Origin: SIAJ01 sp036266155
Lineage (GTDB): Bacteria; Planctomycetota; Planctomycetia; Gemmatales; Gemmataceae
Length of the DNA: 37,711 nt
Reading direction: 5' to 3'
Assembly (NCBI GenBank): GCA_036266155.1
Contig: DATANR010000466.1
Coordinates: 1 to 37,711 of the forward strand
Shown here: piece by piece, positions 33,987 to 37,711 of the stretch
Layout of the letters: each line of letters begins with the position of its first letter
Numbering within the stretch: position 1 is the first letter of the stretch
Position numbers and translations under genes: made by a program
The notes under the pieces: generated by a model
Told to the model about the DNA's origin: nothing
The model's database searches: none
What the model saw: only the letters and a program-made list of their open reading frames with translations

Positions 33987-34316
33987 ATGGCAGACGACAC
34001 GACCACCGTTGGGGCCTTGAAGGCCCGGGCAGCCGCGTTTGCGTCGGCCCGCCGGTGGGAGCCGTTCCACACGCCCAAGAATCTCGCGATGGCGTTGGCC
34101 AGCGAGGTGGGGGAACTGCTGGAGCCATTCCGCTGGCTGACGAGTGACGAGTCCCAGGCTGCTTGCCAGGACCCCGCCACCCGCGAAGCCGTCGCGGACG
34201 AACTGGCCGACGTGTTCAACCTGCTCATGCTCTTCAGCCTGCACACCGGGATCGACGTCAGCGAGGCCGTGACCGCGAAGGTGGCGAAGAACGAGTTGAA
34301 GTACCCAGTGGGGTAG
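33987..34316 (+). CDS. MazG-like nucleotide pyrophosphohydrolase
   Basis: The 109-residue protein belongs to the all-alpha NTP pyrophosphohydrolase superfamily, close to the DCTPP1/RS21-C6-like type that hydrolyses dCTP and modified nucleotides to monophosphates. The Mg2+ site is E40-x-x-E43 (ASEVGELLE) with E72-x-x-D75 (DELADVFN), both complete. It works in nucleotide-pool cleaning in the cytosol. The length fits the single-domain family rather than full MazG. The stop codon (TAG at 34314-34316) forms the first triplet of an inverted repeat. Confidence 0.9.
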   Translation: MADDTTTVGALKARAAAFASARRWEPFHTPKNLAMALASEVGELLEPFRWLTSDESQAACQDPATREAVADELADVFNLLMLFSLHTGIDVSEAVTAKVAKNELKYPVG

Positions 34317-34390
34317 TTGGTCGTTGGTAGTTGGTAGTTGTCAGAGAGAACAGACTTTACTGACAACTACCAACTGCCAACTACCAACTA
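34314..34390. repeat. Long imperfect inverted repeat with TTGGTAG units
   Basis: The arms 34314-34344 and 34360-34390 pair at 29 of 31 positions around a 15-nt loop. They are made of repeats of TTGGTAG and similar heptamers. The left arm starts on the TAG stop of the MazG-like gene; the right arm ends 15 bp before the ATG of the DUF11-repeat gene, so it separates the two genes. Confidence 0.85.
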
Positions 34391-34405
34391 TTAGGGGGAT
34401 TGGCC

Positions 34406-36298
34406 ATGCGTCGAATCCACATCGCCATGATGGCTCTGGGGCTCGTGGGAGTCCTGGGCATTACGCTTGTGCAGGCAACAGCGCAACCGGCTCCATCTCC
34501 TTATAGTGGCCGCAAGGATGCCGAGGCCAAGCCCAAGGAAGGTCCCTCGATTCCGCTGATCCCGCCGGCCGCACCGGGCGGAGACATCGTGCTGCCGCCG
34601 CTGCCGAGCGGGCCGGAGATCAACCTTCCGCCGCTGATCACCGATGTCGGTGCGCCTGCGTCCGACGTCAAACCAATGATTCCGGCCGCGGCCGCCGATG
34701 TGAAGCCGATGCTTCCGATCGCGCCGACGGTCGAGGTGAAACCGCCGGTCGCTCCGCCGCCCGTCATCAAGAACGGGAATACGCCGGAGGTTCGCAAACC
34801 CGAGCCGCCGAAGCCGGAACCCGCGAAGCCAGTCTTTGCCGAGGCGCCGCCCGTGGCCGCGCCCCCCGCACCGCCGACGATCACGCCGGCTACGCCGATC
34901 GTCACCGCGCCAAGTCGCGTCATGCCGGGCGTGACTTTGGAAACGATCGTTCCCGATGCCGTGCAGCTTGGCAAGGACATCAGTTACGAAATCGTCATCA
35001 AGAACACGGGTTCTAGCGCCGTCATGGGTGTCAAGGTCGAGGAAGAACTTCCGACGGGTGCCCGCTACCTCGGCGGCGAGCCGATGGCCGAGGCGTTGAC
35101 CAACACGTTGACCTGGTCCCTTGGCGAACTGGTCGCCGGGGCCGAGAAGCACCTGAAAATCAACGTGAAGCCGGCCGGCGAAAGCGATTACAAGACAAGC
35201 CCGAAGATCACGTACTCGGCGACGGCTGCCAACACGGTGAAGGTTACGCGGCCGAAGTTGTCGGCCACCGTTACCGGGCCGGAGACGGTGCTGATCAACG
35301 AGGAAGCCGCGTTCACGATCCAAGTCAAGAACGAAGGCACCGGCGCGGCCAGCAAGGTGAAGATTCACGTCGCTCTACCGAACGGCCTGAAACATCCGCA
35401 GCAACGCGAAGGCTCGCCCGTCGAGGCTGAGCTGCCGACGCTGGCCGCGGGTGAGACCAAGTCGGTCGTGCTGAAGACCAAGGCTCTCGAAGCGGGCGCC
35501 CAAACTTGCGAGCTGACGGTGATGGCCGAATCGTGCGGGGCCGTGACGTCGAAGGCGATCACCACGGTGCAGAAGCCGATGCTCGAGGCTCGGCTCGTAA
35601 GCCCGGGCAAGGCGATGGTTCGCGGCGAACCGACCTTCACGCTCGAAGTCAACAACCCCGGCAACGCGGCCACGCCAAACGTACAGGCGGCCGTCTCCTT
35701 CGCCCAGGGCCTGGATTTTGTGTCGGCCTCTGAGAGCGGCAACTATGAGCCGGGCAGCCGAACGATCACCTGGAACATCGGTGCCGTGCCGGCCGGAGGC
35801 AAGAAGGCGCTGACGTTCAAGCTGCGGGCGGGTGTCCACGGCAAGATCGAAGTGAACGCGGTCGCCGCGTCGCCGGCCAAGGTGGACGACAAGCAACTGA
35901 TGGTTCGCTCCTCGGCCCAACTCGAAGTCGAGGGCGTGCCGGCCGTCGGGTTCGAAGTGGTCAACGTTGAAAATCCGTGCGAAGTCGGCAAAGAGGTGAC
36001 CTACGAGATTCGCATCCTCAACCAGGGCACCCGGCCGCTGACGAACGTCAAGCTGGCCGCCGCGATGTCTGAAGGGCTGACGGTAACCAGCGTCACCGGC
36101 CCGGCGAAGCACACGCAGTCCGGCCAAACGCTTGGTTTCGAAGCGATCCCGCGACTCGCGGTAAAGGCCGACATGGTGATCCGCGTGAAAGCCAAAGGCA
36201 CGACAGCGGGCGACCTGCGTTGCAAGGTTCAGCTCCTATGCGATCAGCTGAAGCAACCGGTCGTGAAGGAAGAGAGCACGGTGTTTTTCATGCCGTAG
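34406..36298 (+). CDS. Secreted protein with proline-rich stalk and four DUF11-type repeats
   Basis: The 630-residue protein has a signal peptide (about 1-27, ending LVQATAQ) and a Pro-rich linker (about 28-170, rich in P, A and K). Four DUF11/CARDB-like Ig-fold repeats follow, beginning PGVTLETIVPDAVQLGKDIS, LSATVTGPETVLINEEAAFT, LEARLVSPGKAMVRGEPTFT and VGFEVVNVENPCEVGKEVTY. Each contains the IKNTGS/VKNEGT/VNNPGN/ILNQGT turn. It is probably a cell-wall or surface adhesion or structural protein, as in other planctomycetes with proteinaceous walls. GGGGG lies 7 nt before the ATG at 34406. It is flanked on both sides by heptad-repeat palindromes. Confidence 0.88.
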   Translation: MRRIHIAMMALGLVGVLGITLVQATAQPAPSPYSGRKDAEAKPKEGPSIPLIPPAAPGGDIVLPPLPSGPEINLPPLITDVGAPASDVKPMIPAAAADVKPMLPIAPTVEVKPPVAPPPVIKNGNTPEVRKPEPPKPEPAKPVFAEAPPVAAPPAPPTITPATPIVTAPSRVMPGVTLETIVPDAVQLGKDISYEIVIKNTGSSAVMGVKVEEELPTGARYLGGEPMAEALTNTLTWSLGELVAGAEKHLKINVKPAGESDYKTSPKITYSATAANTVKVTRPKLSATVTGPETVLINEEAAFTIQVKNEGTGAASKVKIHVALPNGLKHPQQREGSPVEAELPTLAAGETKSVVLKTKALEAGAQTCELTVMAESCGAVTSKAITTVQKPMLEARLVSPGKAMVRGEPTFTLEVNNPGNAATPNVQAAVSFAQGLDFVSASESGNYEPGSRTITWNIGAVPAGGKKALTFKLRAGVHGKIEVNAVAASPAKVDDKQLMVRSSAQLEVEGVPAVGFEVVNVENPCEVGKEVTYEIRILNQGTRPLTNVKLAAAMSEGLTVTSVTGPAKHTQSGQTLGFEAIPRLAVKADMVIRVKAKGTTAGDLRCKVQLLCDQLKQPVVKEESTVFFMP

Positions 36299-36410
36299 TT
36301 GTCAGTTGTCAGTTGTCAGTTGTTAGTTGTCAGAGAAGAGTGCAGTGGACCACACTGACAACTGACAACTGACAACTGACAACTGACAACTGATAACTGA
36401 CAACTGACAA
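36299..36410. repeat. Heptad-repeat palindrome (TTGTCAG)n
   Basis: Starting at the base after the TAG stop (36296-36298) are five heptads of TTGTCAG (36299-36333, one with TTGTTAG), a 21-nt loop, then eight heptads of CTGACAA (36355-36410, one CTGATAA). The arms can form a stem of 35 bp or more in several registers. Slippage would explain the unequal numbers. The region from 36411 to the RimI start at 36589 contains nothing else I can support. Confidence 0.92.
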
Positions 36411-36588
36411 CTACTCTGGACTTGAGGCGGTTTGGGGGCGCTGGTAATATCCGGACCCTCGCGAACCAGGCGACTGGCGCGCGAGCGACGGACCCGGCGG
36501 CCGCCTCCGAAGGAACGGGAACGGTCGGCGCGGCGGCCGCAAGCCGCAAGCCTGGGACGCACGCGCCGCATGGAATGGAGTCCGTCGC

Positions 36589-37131
36589 ATGAGCATGGGT
36601 CGCACGCCGACGCGAGACCGAGTCAAGGTGCATATCCGCTGGATGATCCGGCGCGACATGCCGGACGTGTTGCGGGCCGAGCAGGCCAGCTTCGATTACT
36701 CGTGGACCGAAGACGACTTCCTCCGCTGCCTGCGCCAGCGCAACTGCATCGGCATGGTGGCCGAGCATGAGGACCGGGTCGTCGGGTTCATGATCTACGA
36801 GTTGCACAAGACCAAGCTGCACGTGTTGAACTTTGCCGTCGCGCCGGAAATGCGTCGCGTCGGGATCGGCACCCAGATGGTCACCAAGCTGGTCGGCAAG
36901 TTGTCGAGCCATCGCCGGACGAAAATCACTCTGGCGGTCCGGGAATCGAACCTGCCGGCCCAGCTGTTCTTCCGCGGCCAGGCGTTCCAGGCGTCGCGGG
37001 TTCTTCGGGGTTACTACGAAGACAGCGGTGAAGATGCTTACCTCATGCACTACAAGATCGCCGAATTCGCCGACGACGATGAAGAGGGGGGCGGTTTGCC
37101 AAACCGCATCGCCCAGTATGAAGGGAACTGA
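36589..37131 (+). CDS. RimI-like GNAT acetyltransferase
   Basis: This 180-residue protein is a GNAT enzyme most like RimI, which acetylates the N-terminal alanine of ribosomal protein S18. Visible features are IRWMIRRDMPDVLRAEQASF, VGFMIYELHKTKLHVLNFAV, the acetyl-CoA loop RRVGIGTQMV (R89-x-x-G92-x-G94) and VRESNLPAQLFFRGQAF. The C-terminal 25 residues are acidic and not part of the domain. GGAG lies 8 nt before the ATG at 36589. Other N-acetyltransferase substrates cannot be excluded, so no gene symbol is given. Confidence 0.85.
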   Translation: MSMGRTPTRDRVKVHIRWMIRRDMPDVLRAEQASFDYSWTEDDFLRCLRQRNCIGMVAEHEDRVVGFMIYELHKTKLHVLNFAVAPEMRRVGIGTQMVTKLVGKLSSHRRTKITLAVRESNLPAQLFFRGQAFQASRVLRGYYEDSGEDAYLMHYKIAEFADDDEEGGGLPNRIAQYEGN

Positions 37132-37136
37132 TCGCC

Positions 37137-37177
37137 GCCGCTTGCGGCGTAGCGTGCTCCGCTACGCCGCAAGCGGC
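37137..37177. terminator. 18-bp hairpin after the RimI-like gene
   Basis: A perfect 18-bp inverted repeat (37137-37154 and 37160-37177) with a 5-nt loop begins 5 bp after the RimI-like stop codon. No T-run follows, but the hairpin is very stable and well placed to mark the 3' end. Confidence 0.6.
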
Positions 37178-37353
37178 CAAATTGCCTAACCGTCAAATTC
37201 AGCACATCTGCTACCCTTTCCGGGACCGGCACGACCCGAATTTCTCTTGCTTGACCCATCGATCCCGTATTACCTTCAACAGATCGTCAATTGCGCTCCG
37301 CCACGCCGTGGACGGGCGTATACTTCTTTGCACCGACATCCGGAGACTTCTCC

Positions 37354-37711
37354 ATGCGAATGCTCGTCGCGGCCCTTCTGGGCACTGCCCTCGCCGCTGC
37401 TCCTGCACTGGCTGCCGATCCCACGCCGGAAGAACTCAAGAAGTCGATCGATCGCTTCGAGAAGGCGGTCAAAGATCTCCAAGAACTCAAGGAAGCGCTC
37501 AAGACAGATGGAGTCCGCGAGAAGGTCGCCACGTTGGACTCAAAAATTGACCTGATCGACAAGGACATCCAAGAGATCAAGAAAGACATCCGCGACCTCA
37601 AGCGCAAGGTCGAAGGCACGACCTCGACCTCGTTGCGGCCGAATGACACCGCAACTCTGAAGGGCCAAGGTCGCGTGCGCTTTATCAACCAGTATCCGGA
37701 AGAGATGTCGG
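37354..37711 (+). CDS. Secreted coiled-coil protein, 3' end outside the window
   Basis: At least 119 residues are present. A signal peptide (about 1-21, ending PALAA) is followed by a long charged coiled coil rich in heptads (LKKSIDRFEKAVKDLQELKE, IDLIDKDIQEIKKDIRDLKR). A beta-like segment GRVRFINQYPEEMS begins before the window edge. GGAG lies 8 nt upstream of the ATG at 37354. The protein continues beyond position 37711; planctomycete proteins of this kind are periplasmic and mostly uncharacterised. Confidence 0.8.
   Translation, partial: MRMLVAALLGTALAAAPALAADPTPEELKKSIDRFEKAVKDLQELKEALKTDGVREKVATLDSKIDLIDKDIQEIKKDIRDLKRKVEGTTSTSLRPNDTATLKGQGRVRFINQYPEEMS

Noticed and set aside
36299..36410. 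Possible CRISPR array
   Set aside because: The unit is only 7 bp, there are no spacers and the copies switch strand around a loop; it is a tandem-repeat palindrome.

Overview
The window is GC-rich chromosomal DNA that looks like a planctomycete of the Gemmata/Pirellula type. This is inferred from gene content: a DUF1501 protein, a DUF4838 protein, PQQ-type beta-propellers, a Tat-exported Gfo/Idh/MocA oxidoreductase, an ECF sigma factor fused to a membrane anchor and a TIGR03067-like region, a Uma2-family protein, a membrane Ser/Thr kinase, and a large secreted protein with an LExRxxPS-type leader. No rRNA, tRNA or CRISPR array was seen. Many products carry Sec, Tat or lipoprotein signals, so much of the region concerns the cell envelope.

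Layout. 1-2.7 kb: SPFH membrane protein (-), YbjQ-family protein (+) and an anchored PhnD-like binding protein (-). 2.9-3.8 kb: a complete 908-bp IS5-family (IS427-like) element sitting exactly at the stop codon of the next gene. 3.8-10.4 kb: a minus-strand run of two translationally coupled PQQ-like propellers, a DUF4838 protein and a DUF1501 protein, probably one operon of exported proteins. 10.8-16.2 kb: an M28 peptidase (+), then a small lipoprotein, a PhyH-family dioxygenase and the helicase HrpB (all -). 16.4-20.4 kb: an 1115-residue PA14/glycosidase-like protein, a small secreted protein and a gene remnant. 20.4-28 kb: a 7-blade WD40 protein, the sigma factor, a secreted OB-fold-like gene broken by an amber codon in its signal peptide, an esterase, glgC and a Ser/Thr kinase. 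28.5-32.6 kb: a gene fragment, a Uma2 protein, the Gfo/Idh/MocA oxidoreductase, a short membrane protein ending in half of an acyl-carrier-protein motif, and a coiled-coil membrane protein. 32.8-37.7 kb (+): a MoxR/RavA-like AAA+ ATPase, a MazG-like pyrophosphohydrolase, a DUF11-repeat protein, a RimI-like acetyltransferase and the start of a secreted coiled-coil protein that runs off the window.

The most striking non-coding pattern is a set of long inverted repeats of unrelated sequence that start at or within a few bases of stop codons (near 1.5, 21.6, 24.1, 34.3, 36.3 and 37.1 kb), mostly without a T-tract. Other points are an 11-bp-phased GATATC triplet in a divergent promoter region, a repeated AGAGATTGCCA motif in another, a glycosidase-like fold apparently split by an inserted beta domain, and the truncated ACP-like protein beside a membrane protein and a MoxR ATPase. 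There is no single obvious defence or mobile system apart from the insertion sequence. Functional calls are from motif recognition by eye, without database searches.
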